A DNA stretch of 64,000 nt. It comes from 34-65-8 sp963529855. GTDB taxonomy: Bacteria; Pseudomonadota; Alphaproteobacteria; Sphingomonadales; Sphingomonadaceae. The notes under the pieces are model-generated. The model was given only the letters and a program-made list of their open reading frames with translations. It was not told the DNA's origin and searched no databases. The stretch spans positions 124,001-188,000 of the forward strand of contig CAURZK010000003.1 in assembly GCA_963529855.1 (NCBI GenBank), written 5' to 3'. Of this stretch, positions 8,501-16,334 are shown piece by piece. The translations under genes and the position numbers were made by a program. How positions within the stretch are numbered: position 1 is the first letter of the stretch; every line of letters begins with the position of its first letter.

Positions 8501-8989
8501 AGCACTCGCTCTGATCTGTTGGCGGAGTTTGTGTACTTCCTCCTGGAGCGCAGCTGTCGCGTCGACAGGAGGCGCAGGCGGGACGAATGGGCCGGGCGTG
8601 AAAGTCGGCGCATTCCCATAGGTGCGGTGGAACCAGATCGCAGCGGAGCGAGCCACCTTGAGTGCGGTCAGCACTTCGCCCGGTGTGCCCGCGTTCTCGT
8701 GCGCGGCGGCGTTGCCCACCTTTTTCAGATGATAGAATAGGTCAGCGACTTCGCGCGGCATGACGCCGCGAACTTTGACCGCGCGGAGAGCATCATCAAA
8801 AGTCACATTGACGGCTGGCAAGAGTGCATGGCGGGCCGCCACGTCCTTGGCTAGGTATTCAGCCAACTGTCGCAGCTTGATCAGGGCAGCCGGAGCGTCG
8901 TCGTGAAAATACCGCTCGGCAAGCAACCCCAGCCGCGCGAACTGCGCGTCGTGCGCCTCCAAGAAGTTGAAATTAGAACTCGTTGCCAT
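5600..8989 (-). CDS. hsdR: Type I restriction endonuclease subunit HsdR
   Basis: ATP-driven translocase and nuclease subunit (1129 aa, full length). The N-terminus (about 15-120) resembles DUF4145. A charged coiled coil follows (about 145-230). The nuclease core has the PD-(D/E)XK pattern VDYALF and GVIEAKRE (Asp298, Glu312, Lys314). The helicase has Walker A GTGKT (454-458), DEAH (557-560) and motif III ALTATP. A C-terminal helical domain docks to HsdM. The DUF4145-plus-helicase layout fits the EcoEI-like branch. It is the first gene of the operon, 154 bases from the 3' end of tRNA-Arg. All motifs seen are intact, so the enzyme is probably active. Confidence 0.96.
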   Translation of the reverse strand: MATSSNFNFLEAHDAQFARLGLLAERYFHDDAPAALIKLRQLAEYLAKDVAARHALLPAVNVTFDDALRAVKVRGVMPREVADLFYHLKKVGNAAAHENAGTPGEVLTALKVARSAAIWFHRTYGNAPTFTPGPFVPPAPPVDATAALQEEVHKLRQQIRASADAEAKAKLARQEAEAERLAALHLVEEREQEKAFWEQYAAETEAGLHAAEAALKDAQRAAEAAPAQQLDLLAEFAARQAGNIELDEATTRVLIDDQLRAAGWTVDSVLLRHAKGARPEYGKSMAIAEWPTKSGPVDYALFIDGRCVGVIEAKREITYVPGRLGQSKRYAIGVELAADELPLGGPWLNGDDRFRVPFLFVTNGRPYVKQLATKSGIWFFDARPNSGLARALPEWFSPRDLIERLEQETEDKSALTEREIGVTGLRPYQQEAIAAVEKAIDEGQRHILLAMATGTGKTRLAIALMYELLRRKRFRRILFLVDRNALGRQTLDAMSTTDTSGFLKFDEVFPVADLAKKFPEATDRVQVATVQAMIRRVFDDPDAERPTPGTYDLIIVDEAHRGYTLDAELREDDLGFRNLDDYLSAYRRVLDFFDATIVALTATPALHTREIFGAPVFHYSYRQAVIDGYLIDHRPPRRIVTALSQTGIHFDEGEEVNIIDPRTGQIDLFDLEDQVDFEIAEFNRKVYTEPFNKAVAQAVALECPPDQPGKTLLFAARDDHADILVKALQEALAEEYGPQPHNIIDKITGSVDKPLDKIKAFKNDPRPQYVVTVDLLTTGIDVPAITNLVFVRRVNSRILYDQMIGRATRRCDEIGKDYFRIFDAVDIYANLQEVSDMRPVVVDPALSFATLVQDLSRAATDSDRAFVRDQIVVKLRQRLRHIDATAREALEQVLGPLHQLVDRLKSAPPAEALALFQQHPSLATVLDQPLPKGGRDNGILISEHDDELLDVHDQFGDKASPADYIEAFEAFIRANMNAVPALIAATQRPRDLTRTELKHIAIMLDEKGFSEASLRQAYGRVRNADIAAHIIGFVRQAALGDPLVPYQTRVDNGVQRILASREWTGEQKRWLQRIGRALREQPVGDPAMLADPLFAQNGGFSVIDTAFDHRLADVLMDLNAAIWDSAAAA

Positions 8990-9142
8990 CCGGCCACAGG
9001 TTTACTGCCGGAGACCTAAACCTCAAGACTCATCACAAACACTGGCAAGATAGCATCCGCATTTTGCCGATTCCACCAACACCCTCTTTTCAACACGAAT
9101 TTCACACGTGCCGCATGGGTTTCCGTTAAGTCATTGAAAAGG

Positions 9143-9219
<77 letters not shown>

Positions 9220-9352
9220 CTGAAGACCTTGCAGGGTCTCGCGCCGAAGCGGGCGCTTAGCAAAGGGGTGGGGTGCTTGCCAGCCGATTTTGCGTGCGGC
9301 GTGCCGGTGGTTAGCGATTTGGCAAGTGCAGCGCCTTACGAGTCGGTCAGCC

Positions 9353-9748
9353 ATGAACGCGATTCCCACCGATCTGCCCCGTACTGCACCCGCCGCCGGC
9401 AAGGCGCGGCAAGCGCTCAGCATGCGCTGGGCCGCACTGCACGACGCGGCGCAAGCGGTTGCAGTGCTGGCCGGGGTCGGACCAGAGCAACCCAGCCCGG
9501 CGATCCGCAATTTTCCAGCCCAGGTGCGCGACATCGGCGGGTGGAAACTCGATATGGCCGAGCGCGGGGTCGACGATCTTGCCGCGTTCATGCAACCCGG
9601 ACTTGCCGCGCTGCTCGCGGTCAATGCGCGCGGGCAGAACCCGACTGCCCCGGCACTGGCGTTGTGGCACGAATTTGTGGCGGCGCGCGATGCGCTGGTC
9701 CGGCTAGCCCCCGCAACTTCGCCAAAGTCGCAGCGCCGCCCCGCCTGA
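9353..9748 (+). CDS. Conserved hypothetical protein
   Basis: Soluble protein of 131 aa, mainly helical and Ala-rich, with no signal peptide or membrane segment and no domain I recognise. I chose the ATG at 9353 (MNAIPTDLP) because the longer frame starting at 9290 runs towards the tRNA gene and its extra residues look non-coding. The pattern ALSMRWAALHDAAQAVAVLAG, then a Gly-Trp motif DIGGWKLDMAERGVDDLAAFM, looks like a compact helical domain. It lies 48 bases before mmcB on the same strand and may share its transcript. Confidence 0.6.
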   Translation: MNAIPTDLPRTAPAAGKARQALSMRWAALHDAAQAVAVLAGVGPEQPSPAIRNFPAQVRDIGGWKLDMAERGVDDLAAFMQPGLAALLAVNARGQNPTAPALALWHEFVAARDALVRLAPATSPKSQRRPA

Positions 9749-9795
9749 TCGATTCGCCGGGTTGACCCGGTTCACGGTCTGTTCCAAGCAGGGCC

Positions 9796-10350
9796 ATGGC
9801 CGAACCAGCTCTCGCCCCCCAACTCGCCGCCACGCCCGCTCCCGGCACGCCCGCCCCCGACACGGCCGACGCCGCGGCCCACGCCACTGATTCGCCCACC
9901 GCGCTTGCGGTGGCGCGCGGGATCATGCGGCTGTTTGCGCGCAACGATGTGTGGTGCCTGCCCGAAATGCCCCTGCGCAACGGGCGCCGCGCCGACCTGA
10001 TGGGGATCGATGCCAAGGGGCAGATCGTGATCGTGGAAATCAAGGTCAGCCGGGCCGACCTGCTCGGCGATGGCAAGTGGCCCGACTATCTCGACTTCTG
10101 CGACAGGTTTTACTGGGGTCTGCCGCCAGTGCTGGATCGCGGTGTACTGGAACGAGCGGACTATCGCCCCGATTGCTGCGGGGTGATCGTCGCCGACGGT
10201 TACGACGCGGAAATCCTTCGGCCCGCCCCGCTTCACCCGCTGGCCCCCGCGCGGCGCAAGGTCGAGGTCGAACGGCTCGCGCGCACGGCGATGCGGCGCC
10301 AGCTGGTCGCGCTCGACCCGGCCTGCGCACCCTGGGGCCTGGCGGAATAG
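9796..10350 (+). CDS. mmcB: MmcB family DNA repair nuclease
   Basis: Member of the MmcB family, known from mitomycin C resistance in Caulobacter, with a PD-(D/E)XK nuclease fold. The 184 aa carry a Pro/Ala-rich N-terminus (1-33) and then the catalytic pattern: Asp67 in NGRRADLMG, and Glu81-x-Lys83 in VIVEIKVSRADLLGDGKWPDYLDFC. In the known case the gene belongs to the SOS response and acts in a damage-tolerance pathway. No clear LexA box was seen here, so regulation is not claimed. It is followed 41 bases later by a desaturase-like gene on the same strand. Confidence 0.88.
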   Translation: MAEPALAPQLAATPAPGTPAPDTADAAAHATDSPTALAVARGIMRLFARNDVWCLPEMPLRNGRRADLMGIDAKGQIVIVEIKVSRADLLGDGKWPDYLDFCDRFYWGLPPVLDRGVLERADYRPDCCGVIVADGYDAEILRPAPLHPLAPARRKVEVERLARTAMRRQLVALDPACAPWGLAE

Positions 10351-10391
10351 CCACTGGCCGCGCCGTGGCGGCTGCGGCATAGAGGCGCGGA

Positions 10392-11114
10392 ATGACCGGC
10401 GCGATCATCCTGTCTGCCGCGGCAATGACCGCGATCGTGGCGATCCGCTATTTCGCGGCGAGCGGGCTTTTCGCTTGGGCCACCCAGCGGGTGCGGCCCG
10501 GCCTCTATGCCCGCCTGCGCCCGCAAATAAGACGCGAAATCGGCTGGTCGCTGCTGTCGGCCGCGATTTACGGCATACCTGCCGGGGTGGTCGCCTGGGG
10601 CTGGCAGGAACATGTCTGGACCCGCATCTATACAGATCTGAACGAATGGCCGCTGTGGTACCTGCCGGTTTCACTGCTGCTTTATCTCTTTGCCCACGAT
10701 ACCTGGTTTTACTGGACCCACCGGCTGATGCACCGGCCCCGATGGTTCCGGATTGCCCATGCCGTCCACCACGACAGCCGCCCGCCCACCGCCTGGGCGG
10801 CGATGAGCTTCCACCCGGTCGAGGCGATAAGCGGCGCGGTCGTGATCCCGCTGCTGGTATTCCTCATCCCGATCCACGTCGCCATGCTGGGCACGGTGCT
10901 GGCGATCATGACGGTGATGGGCGTCACCAATCACATGGGGTGGGAGATGTTTCCCCGGGCACTCGTTCATTCGCGGTTGGGGGGCTGGCTCATAACCGCA
11001 AGCCACCACCAGCGTCATCACGAGCATTATCGATGCAACTACGGCCTCTATTTCCGGTTCTGGGATCGCCTGTGCGGCACCGATCGCGGCCTGTCCGACG
11101 CCTTTGCGCGCTAG
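10392..11114 (+). CDS. Sterol desaturase / fatty acid hydroxylase superfamily protein
   Basis: Integral membrane di-iron oxygenase of 240 aa. Histidine clusters are in the order expected for the superfamily: HDTWFYWTHRLMH (about 102-114), HAVHH (123-127) and HHQRHHEHY (about 205-213). Several hydrophobic helices surround them (1-30, 50-75, 85-105, 145-175). The superfamily introduces hydroxyl groups or double bonds into lipids, including carotenoids and fatty acids; the substrate cannot be set from sequence. Its last 43 bases overlap the start chosen for the next gene. Confidence 0.88.
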   Translation: MTGAIILSAAAMTAIVAIRYFAASGLFAWATQRVRPGLYARLRPQIRREIGWSLLSAAIYGIPAGVVAWGWQEHVWTRIYTDLNEWPLWYLPVSLLLYLFAHDTWFYWTHRLMHRPRWFRIAHAVHHDSRPPTAWAAMSFHPVEAISGAVVIPLLVFLIPIHVAMLGTVLAIMTVMGVTNHMGWEMFPRALVHSRLGGWLITASHHQRHHEHYRCNYGLYFRFWDRLCGTDRGLSDAFAR

Positions 11115-11536
11115 CGCTCGCCGGCAGCGCGGTGATGCTGACCGGGGCCGGCGGCGCGCCGGGGGCAACCGTCACCGTAACCGTCAGCGACGTGCGATCG
11201 GACAAGGGCGTGGTGCGTGCCTGCATGACTGCGGACCCGGGCCGCTTCCCGCGCTGTCGGGGCGTGCCCGGCGCGCACAGCGCGGTGGTGCGGGCGCAAG
11301 GATCGCTGACCTTCACCTTCACCGGCGTTGCGCCAGGCCGCTATGCCATCGCGCTGCTCCATGACGAAAACGACAACGGCAAGGCCGACCGGGCGCTGGG
11401 CATGATGCCCAGGGAAGGGTTCGGTTTCTCGCGCGATGCACCGGTCCGGATGGGGCCGCCCAGTTTCGGCGATGCTGCCTTCACTATCGGGACGGCGCCG
11501 GTCTCCCACCGGATACGCATGCGCTATATGCTGTAA
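11072..11536 (+). CDS. DUF2141 family secreted protein
   Basis: About 154 aa. With the GTG at 11072 the protein has a convincing signal peptide: a basic start (RHRSRPVRR), a hydrophobic core (LCALALAGSAVML) and small residues before the mature domain. The mature part is a beta-rich DUF2141 domain: TVTVTVSDVRSDKGVVRACM, FTFTGVAPGRYAIALLHDEN, then DNGKADRALGMMPREGFGFS. These read like a Greek-key or Cna-type fold. The start lies 43 bases inside the desaturase gene; a GTG at 11132 would remove most of the signal sequence. Function is unknown; the site is probably periplasmic. Confidence 0.72.
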   Translation: MRHRSRPVRRLCALALAGSAVMLTGAGGAPGATVTVTVSDVRSDKGVVRACMTADPGRFPRCRGVPGAHSAVVRAQGSLTFTFTGVAPGRYAIALLHDENDNGKADRALGMMPREGFGFSRDAPVRMGPPSFGDAAFTIGTAPVSHRIRMRYML

Positions 11537-11628
11537 TCGCTGTGGATTCCCGTCGGTGCACTTAACGGGATGTTTACCATGGACCGGCACTATCGAAGCC
11601 TGACTTACCAGGGGGCTTCGACCGGGTC

Positions 11629-13272
11629 ATGGACACTCTGCGCGCTAATTTCGGGTCGTCGTTCGACGACGACGAGCGCCGCGACGACGATTTTGCCGAC
11701 GACGATACCGGGGTCGAACCGCCCCCGGCGGGCATCGGCAATGACGAACGCCGCATGCAGGTGCGCGCCTACAATCACTGGGCCAGCCTGCTGGGCGAAC
11801 GCAGCTTCCCCTCGATCGAGGATCTGGAGCCAACTGCGCTGCCCGATTTCGGGCCTTACAGCGTGCTGCTCGATTTCGGTCACGGGATCGACAATCCATC
11901 GGTCCGCTACCTCGGCCGCGAACTGGCCAGCGAATGCGGAGCCGACGGCCCGATTTCGACCCTGGCAGACGTACCCAGCCGCTCGCTGCTTAGCCGCATC
12001 ACCGATCACTACATGCAGATCCTGGCCAACCAGGCGCCGATCGGGTTCGAAGCGGAATTCATCAATCAGCGCGGCGCGACGATTCTTTATCGCGGGATCC
12101 TGCTGCCATTTTCCAGCGACGGAGAAACCATCGATTTCATCTTCGGCGTGATCAACTGGAAGGAAATTGCCGACCAGCTGACCACGGACGAGCTGTTGCT
12201 GGAAATCGACCAGGCGCTGGGCGAGAGCGACCTTGCCCCGCCGACCGATCGCGCCGCCGAAACCGTAACCGACTGGGCCGATGGGCCCGGCGCTGACATC
12301 GCCGACTTGCCGCTGGGCGCCGATTCGGGCGCCGATTCGGGCGCGCAATGGGTGGAAGCCGGCTCCGACGGCGACCTGCCCCGTCCGCATTTCGGCATGG
12401 ATATCGATGCCCTCGCCGATGAACTGAACGACGACGAGGATTATTACGACGAGGACGAGGACGATGAAGCGCCGTCGCGCTTTGCATCCCTCCTCGGCGT
12501 TACGCCGCCGCCATCGGGCAAATATCGCGCCGATGCCGACGATGACGAGGGCGATTGGCCGGAACCTGCCCTGACCCACCCGGTCGAGGCGATTCGCGTG
12601 CCGATCGTGCCGGACGAAGCGGACGGCGATGCCCTCGACCTGACCGACTTCGACGCCCTGCAGGGTGAGCCGCTCGGCCTGCACGATTGTCTCGCGGTTG
12701 CACGCGAACTGGCGCAGGCCGCGCGCGGCAGCGAAGATCGCAGCCGCTCCGCGCTCTATGCCGCGGTCGGCCGAGCCTATGACGTCAGCCTGGCTGCCGA
12801 GGCCGAGCCGGAGGAATTTGCCGAACTGATCGCCGACAGCGGCCTCACCATGCAGGACCGCGCGCCGATGACGCCGGTGGTGAAGCTGGTTTTCGGCGCC
12901 GATTACGACAAGACGCGCCTGACCGAATATGCCACCGTTCTGACCCACGCACATCGGGCCGGAATCGAACGCGGCACGCTGGCCCAATATCTACGCAGCG
13001 CCGAGGGCGGACTCAAGGGCGTGGTCGAGGCCGAACGCCGCCTGCGCCGCGAGGAATCTGGTCGCAACACCGCACGCACCGATTGCGTCCGTGAAGTGCT
13101 GGCGAAAAAGCTGCGCGGCCTTGAACCAGTCCACCTCGACGAACTGGCCCCTGAAGGCGGCGAATTCGCGCTGGTCATGATCCGCCGGATCGACGGCGAA
13201 GCCGTGATCATCGGCGAGGTCCCACAGGACATATCGCTGATCGAACGCGCCGCGCGCAAGCTGCTGGGCTGA
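11629..13272 (+). CDS. PAS_5-like domain protein with acidic linker
   Basis: Soluble protein of 547 aa. Residues about 40-180 resemble the alphaproteobacterial PAS_5 domain (AYNHWASLLGERSFPSIEDL, LPDFGPYSVLLDF, then FRGILLPF-like beta strands in TILYRGILLPFSSDG and FIFGVINWKEI). A long acidic, Asp/Glu-rich, probably disordered region follows (about 190-330), with runs such as DDEDYYDEDEDDE. The C-terminal third (about 345-547) is helical, with DVSLAAEAEPEEFAELIADSGLTMQ and AERRLRREESGRNTARTDCV. There is no kinase, cyclase or DNA-binding motif. It may be a cytoplasmic sensory or scaffold protein; the ligand is unknown. Confidence 0.65.
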   Translation: MDTLRANFGSSFDDDERRDDDFADDDTGVEPPPAGIGNDERRMQVRAYNHWASLLGERSFPSIEDLEPTALPDFGPYSVLLDFGHGIDNPSVRYLGRELASECGADGPISTLADVPSRSLLSRITDHYMQILANQAPIGFEAEFINQRGATILYRGILLPFSSDGETIDFIFGVINWKEIADQLTTDELLLEIDQALGESDLAPPTDRAAETVTDWADGPGADIADLPLGADSGADSGAQWVEAGSDGDLPRPHFGMDIDALADELNDDEDYYDEDEDDEAPSRFASLLGVTPPPSGKYRADADDDEGDWPEPALTHPVEAIRVPIVPDEADGDALDLTDFDALQGEPLGLHDCLAVARELAQAARGSEDRSRSALYAAVGRAYDVSLAAEAEPEEFAELIADSGLTMQDRAPMTPVVKLVFGADYDKTRLTEYATVLTHAHRAGIERGTLAQYLRSAEGGLKGVVEAERRLRREESGRNTARTDCVREVLAKKLRGLEPVHLDELAPEGGEFALVMIRRIDGEAVIIGEVPQDISLIERAARKLLG

Positions 13273-13325
13273 CTGAACCGGCGGGGATTTCCCGCACCGT
13301 CACAAGCCGCTAGACCTGTCGGCCG

Positions 13326-14255
13326 ATGGGCAAGACAGGCAAGCGCGCGATGACCACTGTGGCAGTGCTGGTTGGCATCGCACTCGCAATCTGGGGCGTG
13401 CTGGCATTCGCGCTCGCCCGCAACGCGCCGGCGGTGGTCGACATTGTCGACCGCACGACCGGGGGCGCGCGCGCCGTCACCCTGGCGGAGCGGGCCACCT
13501 ACGGCCCTGATCCCGCACACAAGATCGCGGTCTATCGCCAGGATGGCTCGCACAAACCTTTGCCGGTGATCGTGTTCTTCCACGGCGGCGGCTGGCACAG
13601 CGGCGATCCCGACGATTACGGTTTCGTCGCCCGCGGCCTCGCGCCCGAAGGCTTCGTGGTGGTGCTGGCGGGATACCGGCTGCGACCGGAAGGCATCTAT
13701 CCGGCCATGCTGGAAGACAGCGCCGGGGCGGTTGCCTGGGCCCACGCCAACGTGGCGCGCCACGGCGGCGATCCCGACCGGCTCTATCTCGCGGGCCATT
13801 CTGCCGGGGCCTATAACGCCGCGATGCTTGCCCTCGACCGGCGCTGGCTGGCGGCGGAAGGGCTGAACCCGCAAGCGATTGCCGGAGTTATCGGGCTGGC
13901 GGGGCCTTATGATTTCCACCCCTTCGACAAGGAATCGAGTCAGGCGACATTCGGACACTGGCCGCACCCGCGCGAAACCCAACCGATCGCGCACGCCCGC
14001 CCCGACGCGCCGCCGATGCTGCTGCTGCACGGCGAGGAGGATGACGTGGTCCGCCCGCGAAACAGCCGCGCACTCGCCGCGGCCCTGGCGGATCAGGGCG
14101 CGCAGGTCGAACCCCGCTATTACCCCGGGATGGATCACAACGATCCGCTGCTCGGCCTGGTCAGCCCGTGGCGGCGTAACCGGCAGGTTCTCGACCCGAT
14201 CGTGCAATTCGTGGCGGCGACCGATCCGAAGGCTTCATTGGCGGTTCAGCCCTGA
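13326..14255 (+). CDS. Alpha/beta hydrolase (BD-FAE / esterase type)
   Basis: Membrane-anchored esterase of 309 aa. A single N-terminal hydrophobic segment (about 10-31) is followed by a hydrolase fold of the hormone-sensitive-lipase or carboxylesterase kind. The oxyanion motif is HGGGW (86-90), the nucleophile is Ser159 in GHSAG, the acid probably lies in LLHGEEDDVV, and the final His in GMDHND. It faces the periplasm if the N-terminus is a signal anchor. It is 53 bases after the PAS-like gene and 19 bases before an M48 protease gene, all on the same strand. The substrate is not known. Confidence 0.85.
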   Translation: MGKTGKRAMTTVAVLVGIALAIWGVLAFALARNAPAVVDIVDRTTGGARAVTLAERATYGPDPAHKIAVYRQDGSHKPLPVIVFFHGGGWHSGDPDDYGFVARGLAPEGFVVVLAGYRLRPEGIYPAMLEDSAGAVAWAHANVARHGGDPDRLYLAGHSAGAYNAAMLALDRRWLAAEGLNPQAIAGVIGLAGPYDFHPFDKESSQATFGHWPHPRETQPIAHARPDAPPMLLLHGEEDDVVRPRNSRALAAALADQGAQVEPRYYPGMDHNDPLLGLVSPWRRNRQVLDPIVQFVAATDPKASLAVQP

Positions 14256-14274
14256 TCGGGCTAGCACTGTCACC

Positions 14275-15630
14275 ATGCGACTTCCCGCCCAGATCGCCGC
14301 CTTTGTCGCCGCTGTCGCCCTGGTGGCTCAGCCGGCTGCAGCCCAATCGATCCTGCGCGATGCGGAAACCGAGGCGCTGCTCGACGAGATGGCCGCGCCG
14401 CTGGTCGAGGCCGCCGGGCTGGAGCCGGGCAATGTCGACATCGTCATGGTCAACGACCGCTCGATCAATGCTTTCGTCGCGGGCGGGCAGGCGATCTATA
14501 TCCACACCGGTCTGATCGAGGCCGCCGATACCGCCAACGAGGTGCAGGGCGTCATCGCGCACGAACTGGGCCACATCACTGGCGGGCACATCGTCCGCTA
14601 TGGCGAGGGCATGAACGAGGCGACCGGCATTTCGCTGCTGTCCCTGCTGATCGGCGTCGGCGCGGCGCTGGCGGGCGCGGGCGATGCGGCGATGGGCGCG
14701 ATCATGGCTGGGCAACGCGCCGCGCTGGGCAAGTTCCTGGCCTTCAGCCGGGTGCAGGAATCCGCTGCCGATGCTGCCGGGGCCGAATATCTCAGCACGG
14801 CGGGCATTTCGGGCCGCGGCTCGCTGGAATTCTTCCGCAAGCTGCAGAACCAGGAATTCCGGTACGGTTTCAGCCAGGACGACGAACAGGCTTTCGTGCG
14901 CACCCACCCACTGTCGGGCGACCGCATGGCGCGCCTGCGCGAAGTCTACACCGCGGACCCCGCATGGGAGGCGCCTGACGATTCCGCGCTGCAGGCCAAG
15001 TTCATGCGGATCAAGGCCAAGCTCTACGGCTACCAGGCTGAGCCGGCCCGCGTTCTGACCGCGTTTCCGGAGAGCCGCGGCGACGTGCCGGCGCGCTATG
15101 CCCGCGCCTATGCCTGGCACAAGGATGCGCAGATGGACAAGGCACTGGCCGAGACCGAGGCGCTGCTCGCCGCCGCTCCGCGCGATCCCTATTTCCTCGA
15201 ATTGAAGGGGCAGATCCTGCTCGAATCGGGCCGTCCTGCCGAGGCGCTGGAACCGCTGCGGCTGGCGACCGAGCTGACCGGAAACCAGCCGCTGATCGCC
15301 TCGATGTTCGGACATGCGTTGCTCGCAACCGAAGACCGCACGCATCACGAGGAGGCAGAACAGGTACTGCGCGCCGCGGTGGCGCGTGACCGGTGGAACC
15401 CGTTTGCCTGGTACCAGCTCGGCGTGGTCTATGCCGCGCGCGGCGACATGCCCCGCGCCCGGCTCGCTACCGCCGAACAGCAATCGATGAGCCGCCAGTG
15501 GCCCCTCGCGCTGCGCAGTGCGCAGGCGGCCGAAGCCGGTCTGCCGAAGGGCTCGCCCGACTGGATCCGCGCACAGGACATTTCGCTCCACGCGCGGGCC
15601 GAACTTGAACGCGAGCGCGAGCGCAGGTAG
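14275..15630 (+). CDS. M48 family metalloprotease with TPR repeats (BepA-like)
   Basis: Periplasmic zinc protease of 451 aa. It has a signal peptide (about 1-23, ending AAAQS). The zinc site is HELGH (96-100) with a downstream glutamate in QESAADAAGAEYL (near 162). TPR-like helical repeats occupy about 270-440 (motifs ARAYAWHKDAQMDKALAETEALL, GRPAEALEPLRLATEL, AVARDRWNPFAWYQLGVVYA). This domain order matches BepA/YfgC, which degrades or assembles outer-membrane proteins. I chose the ATG at 14275 for the signal peptide; the longer frame lies inside the hydrolase gene. A DsbA-like gene follows 11 bases later, consistent with envelope protein quality control. Confidence 0.9.
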   Translation: MRLPAQIAAFVAAVALVAQPAAAQSILRDAETEALLDEMAAPLVEAAGLEPGNVDIVMVNDRSINAFVAGGQAIYIHTGLIEAADTANEVQGVIAHELGHITGGHIVRYGEGMNEATGISLLSLLIGVGAALAGAGDAAMGAIMAGQRAALGKFLAFSRVQESAADAAGAEYLSTAGISGRGSLEFFRKLQNQEFRYGFSQDDEQAFVRTHPLSGDRMARLREVYTADPAWEAPDDSALQAKFMRIKAKLYGYQAEPARVLTAFPESRGDVPARYARAYAWHKDAQMDKALAETEALLAAAPRDPYFLELKGQILLESGRPAEALEPLRLATELTGNQPLIASMFGHALLATEDRTHHEEAEQVLRAAVARDRWNPFAWYQLGVVYAARGDMPRARLATAEQQSMSRQWPLALRSAQAAEAGLPKGSPDWIRAQDISLHARAELERERERR

Positions 15631-15641
15631 CGCCCTCGCAC

Positions 15642-16334
15642 ATGTCGCGTACGCTCATAATCACCGCGCTGGTGGCGCTGGTGGCCGGTTTTGGCGGGGC
15701 AGCGCTGTGGTCGCTGTCAGGCCTGGGCGATGCGCAGGTGCGTCGCTATCTCGTCGCCAACCCGGAAATCCTGCCAGAGATGGCCCAGGCATTCCAGCAG
15801 CGCGAGGCACGCGAACGCCTGGCCCAGGCTGGTGATGGGGTGGCAAAGCCCTTCCCTGGCGCGGTGCTGGGCAATCCGAACGGCAATGTGACGCTGGTCG
15901 AATTTTCCGACTACGCCTGCACATATTGCCGCGCGAGCATGCCGCATGTCGAAGCGCTGATTGCCGCTAATCCCGAACTCAAGGTCGTGATCCGCGAATG
16001 GCCCATCTTCGAAGGCAGCGAAGAAGCAGCCCGGATGGCGCTGGCCGCCGCGCATCAGGGCAAATACGACGCTTTCCACCGCGCGATGTTCGAACGCGGC
16101 CCGCCCTCGCCCGCCGGGATCGAAGCTGCCGCCAAAGCCGCCGGGATGGACCTGCCCGCCGCCCGCGCCTTCGCCCGGTCGGCACCGGCCGATGCCGAAA
16201 TCGCGCGCAACCACGCACTTGCCCGCCAGCTCGGTTTCGGTGGCACGCCGAGCTGGGTCGTGGGCGAGCAGGTGATCGAGGGCGCCGTTGGCCCGGACCG
16301 ACTGCAGGAAGCGATCGACGCCGCCGGTGGCTGA
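15642..16334 (+). CDS. DsbA-family thiol:disulfide oxidoreductase
   Basis: Membrane-tethered thioredoxin-fold protein of 230 aa with an N-terminal anchor (4-24) and the redox motif CTYC (Cys93-Cys96) in VEFSDYACTYCRASMPHVE. The cis-Pro loop is FGGTPSWVVGE (about 206-216). This matches the DsbA/BdbD-like group (PF13462 or PF01323 type) that forms or isomerises disulfides in the periplasm. It lies between two M48 metalloprotease genes and overlaps the next one by 8 bases, suggesting a coupled unit for envelope protein folding and turnover. Confidence 0.9.
   Translation: MSRTLIITALVALVAGFGGAALWSLSGLGDAQVRRYLVANPEILPEMAQAFQQREARERLAQAGDGVAKPFPGAVLGNPNGNVTLVEFSDYACTYCRASMPHVEALIAANPELKVVIREWPIFEGSEEAARMALAAAHQGKYDAFHRAMFERGPPSPAGIEAAAKAAGMDLPAARAFARSAPADAEIARNHALARQLGFGGTPSWVVGEQVIEGAVGPDRLQEAIDAAGG

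Noticed and set aside
12903..15591. Minus-strand frames of 434 and 476 codons
   Set aside because: They are shadows of the PAS-like, hydrolase and M48 genes; composition is typical of antisense frames in high-GC DNA.
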